DNA of 36,802 bases. Source: a virus. Positions 1 through 8,174 of this stretch are shown in pieces (position 1 is the first letter of the stretch; each line of letters starts with the position of its first letter). A program made the translations under genes and the position numbers. The stretch is from positions 1 to 36,802 of IMG/VR virus record IMGVR_UViG_3300032309_000433. One strand, given 5' to 3'. The notes under the pieces are model-generated. The model ran no database searches and had not been told where the DNA came from. It saw only the letters and a list, made by a program, of their open reading frames with translations.

Positions 1-615
1 GGTGGGCCAGGTTCTGGTAAATCATTTGTTACTAGAAATGTATTTACAGGTTCAGGTTTAAAAATTGTAAATTCAGATATTATATTTGAAAGCAGTTTAA
101 AAAAAGCAGGATTATCTTTATCTATGCCAGACGAAGAACAATATTTTAGAGATATATTAAGAACAAGAGCCAAAGCAACAACAGAAAATCAATTAGATTT
201 GTATATCAAAGGCCGATTAGGTTTAGTAATAGATGCCACTGGTAGAGATTTTAATATAATACAAAGTCAGGCAGGCCTATTAAAACAAATAGGTTATGAT
301 TGTTATATGGTATTTGTTAATACTAGTTTAGAGGTGGCCTTAGAAAGAAATTTTAAAAGAGAAAGAGTTGTACCTGAATATATTACAAAACAATCCTGGC
401 AAGGTGTGCAAAATAATATAGGTAAATTTCAAAATTATTTTGGTATGGAAAATTTTATAGTGGTGGATAATAATAGATCAGAACAAGAATTGGTTACAGT
501 AACTATGAATAAAGTAAATTCTGTAGTTAGAAGATTTTTAAATACACCTATTAAAAGTTATATTGCAAAAAGATGGATGGCTAAAGAAAGAATAGCGAGA
601 AGAAAAGATGTTTAA
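1..615 (+). CDS. P-loop kinase, zeta-toxin-like (5' truncated by window edge)
   Basis: Only the last 204 codons are inside the window; the true start lies upstream. The first visible residues, GGPGSGKSFVTRN, are a Walker A ATP-binding loop. NSD at visible residues ~30-32 and a buried strand ending LVIDATGRD (~75-83) follow, the pattern of small phosphotransferases of the zeta-toxin/adenylate-kinase-like group. A basic stretch, LERNFKRERVVPEY (~114-127), could be the lid that closes on ATP. The protein probably phosphorylates a small metabolite or nucleotide, but nothing here identifies the substrate. The stop overlaps the next start by 8 nt (ATGTTTAA), so translation is probably coupled. The next gene carries a nucleotidylyltransferase domain, which suggests a kinase/adenylyltransferase pair. 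The P-loop is certain; the family name is moderately sure. Confidence 0.75.
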   Translation, partial: GGPGSGKSFVTRNVFTGSGLKIVNSDIIFESSLKKAGLSLSMPDEEQYFRDILRTRAKATTENQLDLYIKGRLGLVIDATGRDFNIIQSQAGLLKQIGYDCYMVFVNTSLEVALERNFKRERVVPEYITKQSWQGVQNNIGKFQNYFGMENFIVVDNNRSEQELVTVTMNKVNSVVRRFLNTPIKSYIAKRWMAKERIARRKDV

Positions 616-3115
616 TTTATTCAAAGAAGCAGTTATAGATATACCTAGACGCACATACGCTAAAGATGTATTTGATAATGCAGATACAGAAAATCCAAAA
701 CTAAAACAATCTATATTGGACATTATTAATGCACAATTAAAAGAATTTGAAAAACTTTATCCTATTAAAAGATACAGTTTAGTTGGTTCTATTATTACAA
801 AAAATTATAGAGATGATGCAGACTTAGATATAAATGTTTTGTTTGATGTTGCACCTGCTGATAGAGAGGCCGTTAGAATCAAATTAGCACATGAGTTAAG
901 AGGCATAAACGGCAAATTAATTCCAGGAACTAAACACCCAATTAACTATTATATCATTACAGATCCAAATGTAAAAGAAACAAATGATAAAATGGCTGAT
1001 GGAGTATTTGATATTAAAAATAATACATGGGCAAGAAAACCAAAAGAATTTAAATTTGATGCTGAAAGATATGCTGCAGATTTCGAAAAGAAAGTAAAAG
1101 AAATAGACGTTGTAGAAGGAGAATTAAAAAGAGATATTATAGATTATAAAGAATTAACAGAATTAAATCCTGGTGATGTATTACATTTACAAGAAATTAT
1201 TAATGATAAAATGGATCAAATAGAAAATGATATTAAACAATTAGTTTCTATTGGTAATACGGTATTAAAAGATAGACAAGATGCTTTTGCTACTGATATG
1301 ACACCAGAAGAAATTAAAACTTTTGGTAAAAAGAATTTATTACCTAAAAATGTTATCTATAAAATGTTAGAAAAATATCACTATCTAAGATTATATCATC
1401 AACTAAAAGATATATTAGATGATGGTAAAATAACAGACGCAGAAATACGTTCTATTAAAACAGAAGGAGTTAATAAATCCATTGCATTTACTTTTGGTAG
1501 ATTTAATCCACCAACAATAGGTCATGAAAAACTTTTGCAAAAAGTTGCAAGTTTAGGATCAGAATATAAAATATTTTTAAGTAGATCACAAGATGCAGTA
1601 AAAAATCCATTATCACCATCAGACAAATTAAAGTGGATGCAAACAATATTTAAACCTTATGCTAGTCATATATTAGTAATGCCTACGAATATGGTATTAG
1701 AACTAGCGACAAAAATTTATAACTTAGGTTATACAAATGTAACTATGGTTGTGGGTAGCGATAGAGTAAGAGAATTTGATACTATACTAAACAAATATAA
1801 TGGTGAAAGAAACAGACATGGTTTTTATAACTTTGAAAAAATAAATGTGGTATCTGCTGGGGAAAGAGATCCTGATGAAGAAGGTGTAACAGGAATGAGT
1901 GCAAGTAAATTAAGAAACTATGCTTCAAAAGGAGATTTAAAAAATTTCAAAAGAGGAATACCAGGCAACTTAACAGAGAAACAAAAGAACGAATTATTTT
2001 TTGATGTTAGAAAAGGTATGGGGTTATCAGTTAGTTTGGCTGCAGAATTTGAAACAACCGAAAAAGTTAAAACTTTAAAAGAATTTGAAACACAACAAGT
2101 AAGAGATTTATATATTAGAGAAATGATATTCAACATTGGCGAACAAGCACACAACGTCAATTTAGATGTAAAAGGAAAAGTAGTAAGACGAGGAACCAAT
2201 TATATTGTATTAGAAGATACAAATAACAATCTACACAAATCATGGATTTGGGATTGTATTCCTATTGCCGCTGATAAAGAAGTAATGGTAAGAGAATATA
2301 ATTTAGATGTAGATTATGGATTTAAAGCTGTTTCTAGTATGAATGAAAAAGCAGGACATACAGATAGTTTACCGCAAGATAAAGATGTGAGTAAAAAACC
2401 AGGAACTCAACCTAAAAAATATTATAAAGATTTATCTAAATCCGATAAAGAAAAAAGAGCAGCACATTTTAGAAAACAAGATACAACAAAACCAGGATAT
2501 GAACCTGCTCCTGGCGACGAAAAAGTAAAAACAAAACCTAGCGTTCACACACAAAAATTTAAAAAAATGTTTGGTGAATTAAAAATAAATTTACAATCGA
2601 GATTTAATATGACAACTGAAAAAAAAGAAGCCTATGATATAGGACACGACTATGCTCAACATACATCTAAGACAACACCGGGAGAACCTGGTTACGACCC
2701 CAATTATAAAGGAACAACATATACACCTAGTAACAAAGAAGATAATAACGAGTTGGTAACACAAAGTAGATCATATCCTGATGGTGAAAAAATACCAAAT
2801 GTGTTGCCATCAAAATATATGCCAGCAAATTCAAAAGAAGTACCGGAAGAACAAAACTGTTATAATTGTGAATATGGCAGTAAATATGAAGGTAATTATT
2901 GTAGTTTATTTCACGCTAAAGTAAGACCAACATACTGGTGTGCTAAGTGGGAGCCAAACGATAAGAAAGTATCCATGCAAGATATAGAAGAATGGGCTGG
3001 TTCAAATGAGACAATAGATAAATATAGAGAAAGATATGGTGATAATTATAAGTCTAAGATTGACGAAGTTAAACAAAAAATGATGTCTTTCAAAGATTAC
3101 ACCAAAAAGGTATAA
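608..3115 (+). CDS. Multidomain nucleotidyltransferase / NMN-adenylyltransferase-like protein with Cys cluster
   Basis: This 835-residue protein has three recognisable parts. Near residues 54-82, SLVGSIITKNYRDDADLDIN has the GS plus DxD pattern of polymerase-beta-type nucleotidyltransferases. Residues ~290-450 form a cytidylyltransferase-like Rossmann domain: TFGRFNPPTIGHEKL (~296-310) is a GRFxPxxxGH nucleotide-binding motif and TGMSASKLR (~427-435) corresponds to the ISSTxxR motif of NMN/pantetheine adenylyltransferases. A hydrophilic Lys/Pro-rich stretch (~580-740) then leads to a four-cysteine cluster, C-x2-C-x11-C-x12-C (~750-780), followed by an acidic helical tail ending MMSFKDYTKKV. 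The last part resembles Cys clusters of phage structural proteins and superficially the HiPIP iron-sulfur fold. It lies between a kinase and virion-type genes, so it may be packaged in the head. The biochemical activity is inferred, not known. Confidence 0.75.
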   Translation: MFNLFKEAVIDIPRRTYAKDVFDNADTENPKLKQSILDIINAQLKEFEKLYPIKRYSLVGSIITKNYRDDADLDINVLFDVAPADREAVRIKLAHELRGINGKLIPGTKHPINYYIITDPNVKETNDKMADGVFDIKNNTWARKPKEFKFDAERYAADFEKKVKEIDVVEGELKRDIIDYKELTELNPGDVLHLQEIINDKMDQIENDIKQLVSIGNTVLKDRQDAFATDMTPEEIKTFGKKNLLPKNVIYKMLEKYHYLRLYHQLKDILDDGKITDAEIRSIKTEGVNKSIAFTFGRFNPPTIGHEKLLQKVASLGSEYKIFLSRSQDAVKNPLSPSDKLKWMQTIFKPYASHILVMPTNMVLELATKIYNLGYTNVTMVVGSDRVREFDTILNKYNGERNRHGFYNFEKINVVSAGERDPDEEGVTGMSASKLRNYASKGDLKNFKRGIPGNLTEKQKNELFFDVRKGMGLSVSLAAEFETTEKVKTLKEFETQQVRDLYIREMIFNIGEQAHNVNLDVKGKVVRRGTNYIVLEDTNNNLHKSWIWDCIPIAADKEVMVREYNLDVDYGFKAVSSMNEKAGHTDSLPQDKDVSKKPGTQPKKYYKDLSKSDKEKRAAHFRKQDTTKPGYEPAPGDEKVKTKPSVHTQKFKKMFGELKINLQSRFNMTTEKKEAYDIGHDYAQHTSKTTPGEPGYDPNYKGTTYTPSNKEDNNELVTQSRSYPDGEKIPNVLPSKYMPANSKEVPEEQNCYNCEYGSKYEGNYCSLFHAKVRPTYWCAKWEPNDKKVSMQDIEEWAGSNETIDKYRERYGDNYKSKIDEVKQKMMSFKDYTKKV

Positions 3116-3116
3116 T

Positions 3117-4511
3117 ATGAGTTTTATTAAAGAATCAAAAGACGCTTATAAAAAAGTAAGAGAAGCATTAGAAAAAGAAACTTCAGATCACGAAATATCA
3201 ATGGCTCGTGGTGAGTTGGAAACAATTGCTGATAGAGCATTGGCTACGTCTGCTATGTTAGAAGGAACACCTGAAGATGGTAACCCGTTACCAGCTTGGG
3301 TACAATCTAAAATTACCAATGCTTGTGATTATATTACAACAGTACACGATTATTTAAAATATAATCCTAGATTAAATGAATCATTAGAATTAACTGAAAC
3401 AACTTTTGAAAAAATTTATCAAATGCAACAAGATGGTAAGTCAGTAGAAGATATAGCAAAAGAATTAAATTTAAAAACAGACCTAGTAAAAAAAGTATTA
3501 GGTGAACAAGTTGAATTAAAAGAATTTAACGATGCTCAAATTGCTCTATTAAAAAAAGAATTTGATCCTCTTAAAAATAAACAAATAAGTACAGCAAGAG
3601 CAAATCAATTATCAAACATATTAGACAAGTTAGATGATGGTTCATTACAAAAATTAAGAGATGCTTTAATACCTTTTGTATCGGCCGTTTCTGCTGCTAA
3701 ATTAACAACTAGAAAATTTAAAGGTGTTAAAATAACAAATGTAAAAGTTCCAGGTTTAGAAGATATGGCCGAGGAAAACCAATATGTAGCTGTACACACT
3801 AAAAAAGGAAAAACAAGTGTAACAGCAAATTCATCATACGAAGCAGCTAAAAAGGCTTCAGAAAAATTTGGATTAAAAAACACGATAGGTATAACTGTTA
3901 TGTTAGCTAAAAAAGATGGTGAAGATGTTATACATAAAGCAACAGAAGAAGTAGAATTAAAACCAGTTCCTAGTTTAGAAGATAGTGCTAAGAAACATAA
4001 TGTAGATATTGAAACACTAAAGAAACAACTAGAAAAAGGTATTGAGATTGAAAAAGAACATACTAATGATGAAAAGACAGCAGAAAAAATAGCACTGGCT
4101 CATATAGATGAAAGGCCAGATTACTATATTCAAATAGATAAACTAGAAAAAAAACCAGTTGAAAAAGTAGAAGAAGCCTGTTGGACAGGATACAAACAAG
4201 TAGGCCTTAAAAAGAAAGGCAAAAAAATGGTACCTAATTGTGTACCAGAAGAAACTATTAGAGAACAAAAAAGATTATATGTTGAATCTATTTTGGCAGT
4301 AAAAAATAAAGCAGAAAAATCAGGCATGCCTTATTCTATATTAAAACAAGTATATGATAGAGGAATGGCAGCATGGAAAGGTGGCCATAGACCAGGAGCT
4401 ACACAAGTACAATGGGCATTGGCAAGAGTTAACAGTTTCGTAACTAAATCATCAGGCACGTGGGGTGGAGCTGATAGTGATTTAGCAAAAAAAGTAAAAG
4501 GAAAAGAATAA
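3117..4511 (+). CDS. Virion-associated multidomain protein with C-terminal DUF5824-like domain
   Basis: 464 residues. The start MSFIKESKD resembles the capsid-targeting leader of T4 internal head proteins, with a possible gp21-type cleavage after IKE. Residues ~20-85 form a helical module ending DYLKYNP. Residues ~98-131 (YQMQQDGKSVEDIAKELNLK) look like a helix-turn-helix. The middle (~180-280) is a mixed fold containing AVHTKKGKTSVTANS. A short two-cysteine motif, CWTGYKQVG...VPNCVPEE (~353-378), precedes a C-terminal domain (~385-464; YDRGMAAWKGGHRPGATQVQ) that I recognise as the DUF5824-type domain of T4-like phages. AAGG lies upstream at a suitable distance. The stop overlaps the next ATG by one base. 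Family assignment rests on remembered motifs; a structural or head-packaged role is inferred from context. Confidence 0.7.
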   Translation: MSFIKESKDAYKKVREALEKETSDHEISMARGELETIADRALATSAMLEGTPEDGNPLPAWVQSKITNACDYITTVHDYLKYNPRLNESLELTETTFEKIYQMQQDGKSVEDIAKELNLKTDLVKKVLGEQVELKEFNDAQIALLKKEFDPLKNKQISTARANQLSNILDKLDDGSLQKLRDALIPFVSAVSAAKLTTRKFKGVKITNVKVPGLEDMAEENQYVAVHTKKGKTSVTANSSYEAAKKASEKFGLKNTIGITVMLAKKDGEDVIHKATEEVELKPVPSLEDSAKKHNVDIETLKKQLEKGIEIEKEHTNDEKTAEKIALAHIDERPDYYIQIDKLEKKPVEKVEEACWTGYKQVGLKKKGKKMVPNCVPEETIREQKRLYVESILAVKNKAEKSGMPYSILKQVYDRGMAAWKGGHRPGATQVQWALARVNSFVTKSSGTWGGADSDLAKKVKGKE

Positions 4512-5557
4512 TGACAAGATATTTAGAAATTAAACCAGGAAGTTTATCAGAAGTAGCAATCAGATTAAGAGATGACTATCAAGCATTCTTTAAAAAAGAA
4601 TTAGAAAAAACAGGAAAATCTATCGCATCAATGACTGATGCTGAAAAAAAATCATTTTTTAATAGAGTTGATAAAGGTTATAATGCTAAAAATGAACAAG
4701 ATGATGTTCAAAAAGCACCAGGCAGACATTCACAATCAAAAGGAAAACTTTTATTAGAACCTAAAAAAGATGATATGAAACATCAACCTGATGTTAAAAA
4801 GGAAGCAACTTCACAAGACATTTCTCCTAGTATGTCAAACAAACCAGTTGTTACAAGTAAAACTACATTAGTGGCTGCACCAGGTGGAAAAGAAAAAGTA
4901 TTAAGAATACCTGTAGAAAAATTGGCAGACTATAAAGCAAAAGGTTATGTTGAAGCAGAAGAATTTGTGCCAGAAGAAACAGTAGTAGAAGAACCTAAAA
5001 ACGCTTATGCTATTGGTATGGCCGCTGCTATGAAAGCAACTGGTGATAAACCACCTTTAAAAAAATCTACAATAGTTAAAGCACATGATATAGCTAAGAA
5101 GATTGAAAAGCAAGAAGATGTTGATGCTGATGAAATGAATAAAAAGCAAAAAGAAAAAACTGGACAAATGGAACCAGTTAAGTTTGCTAAGTATCAAGAA
5201 GCTAATGAAGAAACTATTAATGAAGCTGGTATGAAAGAAATAGATACAACAAATCAAGAAATTAAAAGGCTTAGAGTTAGATTGACACAATTAAGAGATG
5301 CTGAAAATGCAGCTGCTGGTGGTGATACAACTAATATTGAAAAACAAATACATCAAACACGCAGATCATTATTAGATTTACAAAAGAAAGCTTTAGATAC
5401 AAAACAAAATACAAAATTAAAAGAAGGCAAAATGAATTATAAGTCATATAAAAAATCTTTAAAAAATGAAGAAACTCCTAAAAATTTAAAGAAAACTATG
5501 ACAGGACAACCTGTAACAAAAGTAGATACAGAACCTAAAATGAACGGCCATAATTAA
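4511..5557 (+). CDS. Lys/Glu-rich virion-associated protein with TMTGQP tail motif
   Basis: 348 residues, strongly hydrophilic and probably largely disordered or helical. An N-terminal module (~25-65; SMTDAEKKSFFNRVDKGYNA) resembles a short helical domain seen in marine T4-like structural proteins. Residues ~165-205 (NAYAIGMAAAMKATGDKPP) form another compact module, and ~240-300 is a predicted coiled coil (EIKRLRVRLTQLRDAENAA). Near the C-terminus, MNYKSYKKSLKNEE resembles a displaced head-targeting sequence and is followed by TMTGQPVTKVDTEPKM at residues 329-344. A near-identical motif occurs in the protein encoded at 9383-9949. It is translated as one block with the two preceding genes. A scaffold or head-associated role is likely but inferred. 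Confidence 0.65.
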   Translation: MTRYLEIKPGSLSEVAIRLRDDYQAFFKKELEKTGKSIASMTDAEKKSFFNRVDKGYNAKNEQDDVQKAPGRHSQSKGKLLLEPKKDDMKHQPDVKKEATSQDISPSMSNKPVVTSKTTLVAAPGGKEKVLRIPVEKLADYKAKGYVEAEEFVPEETVVEEPKNAYAIGMAAAMKATGDKPPLKKSTIVKAHDIAKKIEKQEDVDADEMNKKQKEKTGQMEPVKFAKYQEANEETINEAGMKEIDTTNQEIKRLRVRLTQLRDAENAAAGGDTTNIEKQIHQTRRSLLDLQKKALDTKQNTKLKEGKMNYKSYKKSLKNEETPKNLKKTMTGQPVTKVDTEPKMNGHN

Positions 5558-5558
5558 A

Positions 5559-5963
5559 ATGAAAAAAATTATATTATCTTTATTTTTGGCATTTTCTTTA
5601 TCTGGTTGTATAGCATTAGCTGGTCTATCAACATTATTACCAAGTGCTTGGGACGTAAATCAATCTGCTGCTATAACTGATATTCAACAAAAATCAAAAA
5701 GAATAAATTGTAAAAGTGAAGTAACTTTATTAAAGAAACATTTAGATTCTTTAGATGAAAGAGTTGAATGGTTAATTATATACAGTGAAAGTAAAAAAAC
5801 AGATGACATTTTTAACATGGCAAATGTTTACAATCAAACTTTAAAAGATATGATTAAAAGAGTTGAAACTAAATCGATAAGCAATAGTTATTGCGAAAAT
5901 AAAAAAACAATATTAGTGGAACAATCATACATAATATCAAAAGCATTACAAGGTAGAGACTAA
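5559..5963 (+). CDS. Predicted lipoprotein
   Basis: 134 residues. MKKIILSLFLAFSLSGC is a textbook lipoprotein signal: basic start, hydrophobic core, lipobox LSGC with the lipidated cysteine at residue 17. The mature part is mostly helical and contains two more cysteines (~51 and ~113), which could form a disulfide in the periplasm. No family was recognised. It might be an outer-membrane spanin-like lysis protein or a superinfection-exclusion factor, but it is longer than most o-spanins and no i-spanin partner is evident beside it. The stop overlaps the next start (TAATG). Export and lipidation are well supported; the function is unknown. Confidence 0.7.
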   Translation: MKKIILSLFLAFSLSGCIALAGLSTLLPSAWDVNQSAAITDIQQKSKRINCKSEVTLLKKHLDSLDERVEWLIIYSESKKTDDIFNMANVYNQTLKDMIKRVETKSISNSYCENKKTILVEQSYIISKALQGRD

Positions 5964-6190
5964 TGGAACAATTAAAGGAACTATTAACATCAAGTGATTG
6001 GGCTGCTAAAAGAGCTCAGATAGCAATTAAATTAACAGAAGATTTAAATTCTGGTGAATTAAGTGCTGATGAATATAAAGAATTAATTAACGATTTAAAA
6101 AATACAGATCAACTTAATTTACAAGCAGAAGAATTAGAAATCAAAGTAAAACTAGAATCAGCTATTAATAATTTATTAAAGTTGATTTAA
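5963..6190 (+). CDS. Small acidic helical protein
   Basis: 75 residues, acidic and almost entirely helix-forming (LTEDLNSGELSADEYKELIN), with no cysteine, membrane segment or signal peptide. It begins on the stop codon of the lipoprotein gene, so the two are probably translationally coupled. The composition suits a small adaptor or head-core type peptide, but no family was recognised. Confidence 0.6.
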   Translation: MEQLKELLTSSDWAAKRAQIAIKLTEDLNSGELSADEYKELINDLKNTDQLNLQAEELEIKVKLESAINNLLKLI

Positions 6191-6196
6191 GTATCA

Positions 6197-6697
6197 ATGA
6201 AAAAGTTACCAAGAATATACTGTGATATGGACGGTGTGCTGTGCGATTTTAAATCGGCAGCTATTAAAACCACTGGCATGTCTATTGATAAGTGGATGGA
6301 AAATCAAGATAGTAATGATAAATGGAAACCAATTATAGCTAAAAAAGATTTTTGGTATACTTTACCATGGCAACCAGGCGGACAACAGTTATGGTCATAC
6401 ATAAACAATTATGAACCACATATATTATCTGCTTATGTAGAACACGCTTCTGATCCAAATTGTATTCCTGGAAAAAGATCATGGGCTCAATCACATTTAG
6501 GTTTAACAACAAATAGAATTAATTTAGTCAAAAGACGAGAGAAACAAAACTTTGCTAAAGTCAATGGTGAACCCGCTTTATTAATAGATGATTATATAAA
6601 AAACATCAATCAATTTAAGGCTCGTGGTGGTTATGGTATATTACATACTAGTGCGGCCAATACAATATCCGAATTAAAAAAACTAGGTTTCAAATAG
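6197..6697 (+). CDS. HAD-family phosphatase, 5'(3')-deoxyribonucleotidase-like
   Basis: 166 residues. IYCDMDGVLCDF (residues 7-18) is haloacid dehalogenase motif I: the first Asp is the phosphorylated nucleophile and the second the acid/base. LSAYVEH (~78-84) fits motif II, KRREKQNFAK (~112-121) supplies the motif III lysine, and PALLIDDYIKN (~126-136) is the motif IV acidic pair. Size and motif order match the 5'(3')-deoxyribonucleotidase/NT5C branch common in T4-like phages, so the likely reaction is dephosphorylation of nucleoside monophosphates in the cytoplasm. A gap with a TATAAATA box follows, so this gene probably ends a transcription unit. Confidence 0.8.
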   Translation: MKKLPRIYCDMDGVLCDFKSAAIKTTGMSIDKWMENQDSNDKWKPIIAKKDFWYTLPWQPGGQQLWSYINNYEPHILSAYVEHASDPNCIPGKRSWAQSHLGLTTNRINLVKRREKQNFAKVNGEPALLIDDYIKNINQFKARGGYGILHTSAANTISELKKLGFK

Positions 6698-6705
6698 TCG
6701 TTTCT

Positions 6706-6713
6706 TATAAATA
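6706..6713 (+). promoter_or_regulatory. T4-type late promoter box TATAAATA
   Basis: An exact match to the T4 late -10 consensus lies in the 69-base gap before the gene at 6767. Transcription would start near 6719 and leave a leader of about 48 bases carrying a strong ribosome-binding site. The octamer alone is not rare in such AT-rich DNA, but its intergenic position supports it. Confidence 0.6.
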
Positions 6714-6766
6714 TTACCATACATCAACAAATTGAGTACTTAACAATAATTTAAGGAGAGAATAAA

Positions 6767-7057
6767 ATGGCAAGTTGGGGAAAAGCAGATGCTTATACGT
6801 CAGCACCTTTATGGGCTGCAGCTAGAGTAAAATTAGCACCTACAAGCACAAACATACAATCATTGTTTGAAAACGCAACAGCAGATAACTTTATAACTAA
6901 TTTAACAGTTGGGTTATTTAACTACAGCGCTTCTGAAACACAGTCTAGCAAAGTAGCACATTCTGGTTGGGTTTTAAAAACAACTGGTAAAAGTGGTTCT
7001 GGTAGAAGTGGTAGAGTTCAGTATGAAACTCTAGTTACTTTAACAAGTAATTCATAA
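6767..7057 (+). CDS. Small conserved virion structural-type protein
   Basis: 96 residues, beginning MASWGKADAYTSAPLWAAA and ending in a Gly/Ser-rich beta-type region (LKTTGKSGSGRSGRVQYETL). I recall this pattern from marine T4-like phages, where such proteins are annotated as hypothetical or structural. There is no signal peptide or membrane segment. It has its own late promoter box, a strong Shine-Dalgarno (AAGGAGAG about 9 bases before ATG) and a GC-rich terminator immediately after it. That arrangement suggests an independently transcribed, abundantly made virion component. The exact role is unknown. Confidence 0.7.
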   Translation: MASWGKADAYTSAPLWAAARVKLAPTSTNIQSLFENATADNFITNLTVGLFNYSASETQSSKVAHSGWVLKTTGKSGSGRSGRVQYETLVTLTSNS

Positions 7058-7070
7058 TTAATACATATAG

Positions 7071-7090
7071 GGGCGGTTAAGGCCGCCCTT
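7071..7090 (+). terminator. Intrinsic terminator, GGGCGG/CCGCCC hairpin
   Basis: A six-pair all-GC stem, GGGCGG (7071-7076) with CCGCCC (7083-7088) around a six-base loop, stands out in otherwise AT-rich DNA and is followed by TTATAAAT. The U-run is short, but position and stem strength fit a terminator for the gene at 6767. The following bases form a late promoter box, so termination and re-initiation are adjacent. Confidence 0.75.
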
Positions 7091-7097
7091 ATAAATA
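7090..7097 (+). promoter_or_regulatory. T4-type late promoter box TATAAATA
   Basis: An exact TATAAATA starts one base after the terminator stem and lies 67 bases before the gene at 7165. Transcription would begin near 7103, producing a leader that contains the hairpins described for 7112-7146. Confidence 0.6.
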
Positions 7098-7111
7098 TAT
7101 AAACAAAGTGA

Positions 7112-7159
7112 TCTAGGTATTACCTAGAGTAGCATTCCCGAAAGGGTTAATATAAGGAG
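7112..7159 (+). promoter_or_regulatory. Structured 5' leader with two hairpins before a strong RBS
   Basis: TCTAGGT (7112-7118) pairs perfectly with ACCTAGA (7122-7128) around a three-base loop. CCC-GAAA-GGG (7137-7146) forms a short GNRA-tetraloop hairpin. The ribosome-binding site AAGGAG (7154-7159) follows. The stretch GTAGCATTCCCGAA faintly resembles the 3' half of glutamine-riboswitch-type (glnA/downstream-peptide) RNAs, but their conserved 5' GUUCA strand is absent. It may stabilise the mRNA or control translation of the gene at 7165. Confidence 0.4.
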
Positions 7160-7164
7160 TTAAA

Positions 7165-7614
7165 ATGGCAGATAAGAAAATAACAGCGCTTACCGATTTA
7201 GGTACAGCAATAGCAAGTGCTGACTTGTTTCATGTAGTACAAGATCCAACAGGCACACCAATTAACAAAAAAGTATCAACAGCAAACGTATTTAATAACA
7301 TTCCATCTTGGATTGGATTAAGACAAACAGCACAATCATTAAGTGCCAATGGAGCTGCAAACGTTACAACAGCAATTACGTTGGTTGATGCAACTTCAGG
7401 AACAGTAGCAGTTACACTTGCCGATGGTTCTGATGGTCAAATTAAAACAATTATAGATACAGCTACATCTGGTACAAACGCAATAACTATAACACCTACT
7501 AATTTAAGAGGTTACACTAGTATTGTATTAAACGCACCAGGCGAAACGGTTACATTAATGTTCAAAAGTTCTAAATGGAACATCATTAGTGGACACGGTT
7601 ATTCAGCTAGTTAA
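7165..7614 (+). CDS. Beta-rich virion structural-type protein
   Basis: 149 residues. The N-terminus, MADKKITALTDLG...SADLFHVVQDPTGTP, matches a short module often found at the start of phage appendage proteins. The rest is a repetitive beta pattern (VAVTLADGSDGQIKTIIDT, NAITITPTNLRGYTSIVLN, ETVTLMFKSSKWNIISG) of the kind seen in trimeric fibre or head-decoration domains. No cysteines or signal peptide. It is driven by its own late promoter box and structured leader with a strong AAGGAG site, suggesting high late expression. It is probably a virion surface or fibre component; the specific position is unknown. Confidence 0.7.
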   Translation: MADKKITALTDLGTAIASADLFHVVQDPTGTPINKKVSTANVFNNIPSWIGLRQTAQSLSANGAANVTTAITLVDATSGTVAVTLADGSDGQIKTIIDTATSGTNAITITPTNLRGYTSIVLNAPGETVTLMFKSSKWNIISGHGYSAS

Positions 7615-7618
7615 TTAA

Positions 7619-8167
7619 ATGAAAAGATTTAAGTCATATTTAATTGAAGAAGATTTAAATCAACTTGAAGAAGATTGTATATTAAATGAAACTAAAAAGG
7701 AAAAAGAAATGAAAAGTTTTAAACAACATATAAAAGAAGCTCACTATGAAGGTGATGCACAAGGTGTTGGTACTACAGATAACGGTAATTCTGTAGAAGA
7801 TAGCCGCATTGGTGCTCATAACATAGAAAACTCGGAAGTGTTAAAACAAGTTAACGCATTTGTAGGTTCTATAGCTGATCGTGAATACTTAGCTCCACTT
7901 CATGCAGTAAGTGAATTAAGAGAAAAACTAGGAAGATTAGGTTTATCTTTTGATAACAACGTAGTATTACCTGAAAGCGGTAATGGTTCAGTTGTTGTTA
8001 CACTTAAACAATTTGGTGGTAGATACGGTAAAGACACTGATTCTAAACCTGATGAAGTGATTAATGATGATGGTATCAGCCACAGAAAAGAAGGTGGATT
8101 GAAGCTTGAGTTTAACTTTGAAAAATTAAATAATAATAGTTCAAAGGTTTACGCTAAGCTAATCTAA
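7619..8167 (+). CDS. Head-core-type protein with tandem capsid-targeting-like leaders
   Basis: 182 residues from the first ATG. MKRFKSYLIEEDLNQL and, 30 codons later, MKSFKQHIKEAHYEG both look like the capsid-targeting leader of T4 internal proteins (MKTYQEFIAEA), with cleavage expected after L/I-x-E. The second ATG, at 7709, has the better ribosome-binding context (AAAAAGGAAAAAG before it), so the true start may be 7709, giving 152 residues. The body (~80-182) is a small alpha/beta domain containing VLPESGNGSVVVTLKQFG and ends LEFNFEKLNNNSSKVYAKLI, typical of a conserved marine-phage head-associated protein. A role inside the prohead is inferred from the leader and the neighbours. Confidence 0.65.
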   Translation: MKRFKSYLIEEDLNQLEEDCILNETKKEKEMKSFKQHIKEAHYEGDAQGVGTTDNGNSVEDSRIGAHNIENSEVLKQVNAFVGSIADREYLAPLHAVSELREKLGRLGLSFDNNVVLPESGNGSVVVTLKQFGGRYGKDTDSKPDEVINDDGISHRKEGGLKLEFNFEKLNNNSSKVYAKLI

Positions 8168-8174
8168 GATTAGC

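Noticed and set aside
608-3115. Calling the four-cysteine cluster a true HiPIP iron-sulfur domain
   Set aside because: The spacing is similar, but comparable Cys clusters are common in phage structural proteins, and no flanking HiPIP features can be confirmed by eye.
7098-7159. Glutamine riboswitch (glnA/downstream-peptide class)
   Set aside because: Only the 3' GTAG...TTCCCGAA part is reminiscent; the conserved 5' GUUCA strand and GACGGAAGUAGG core are missing, so it is kept only as a structured leader.
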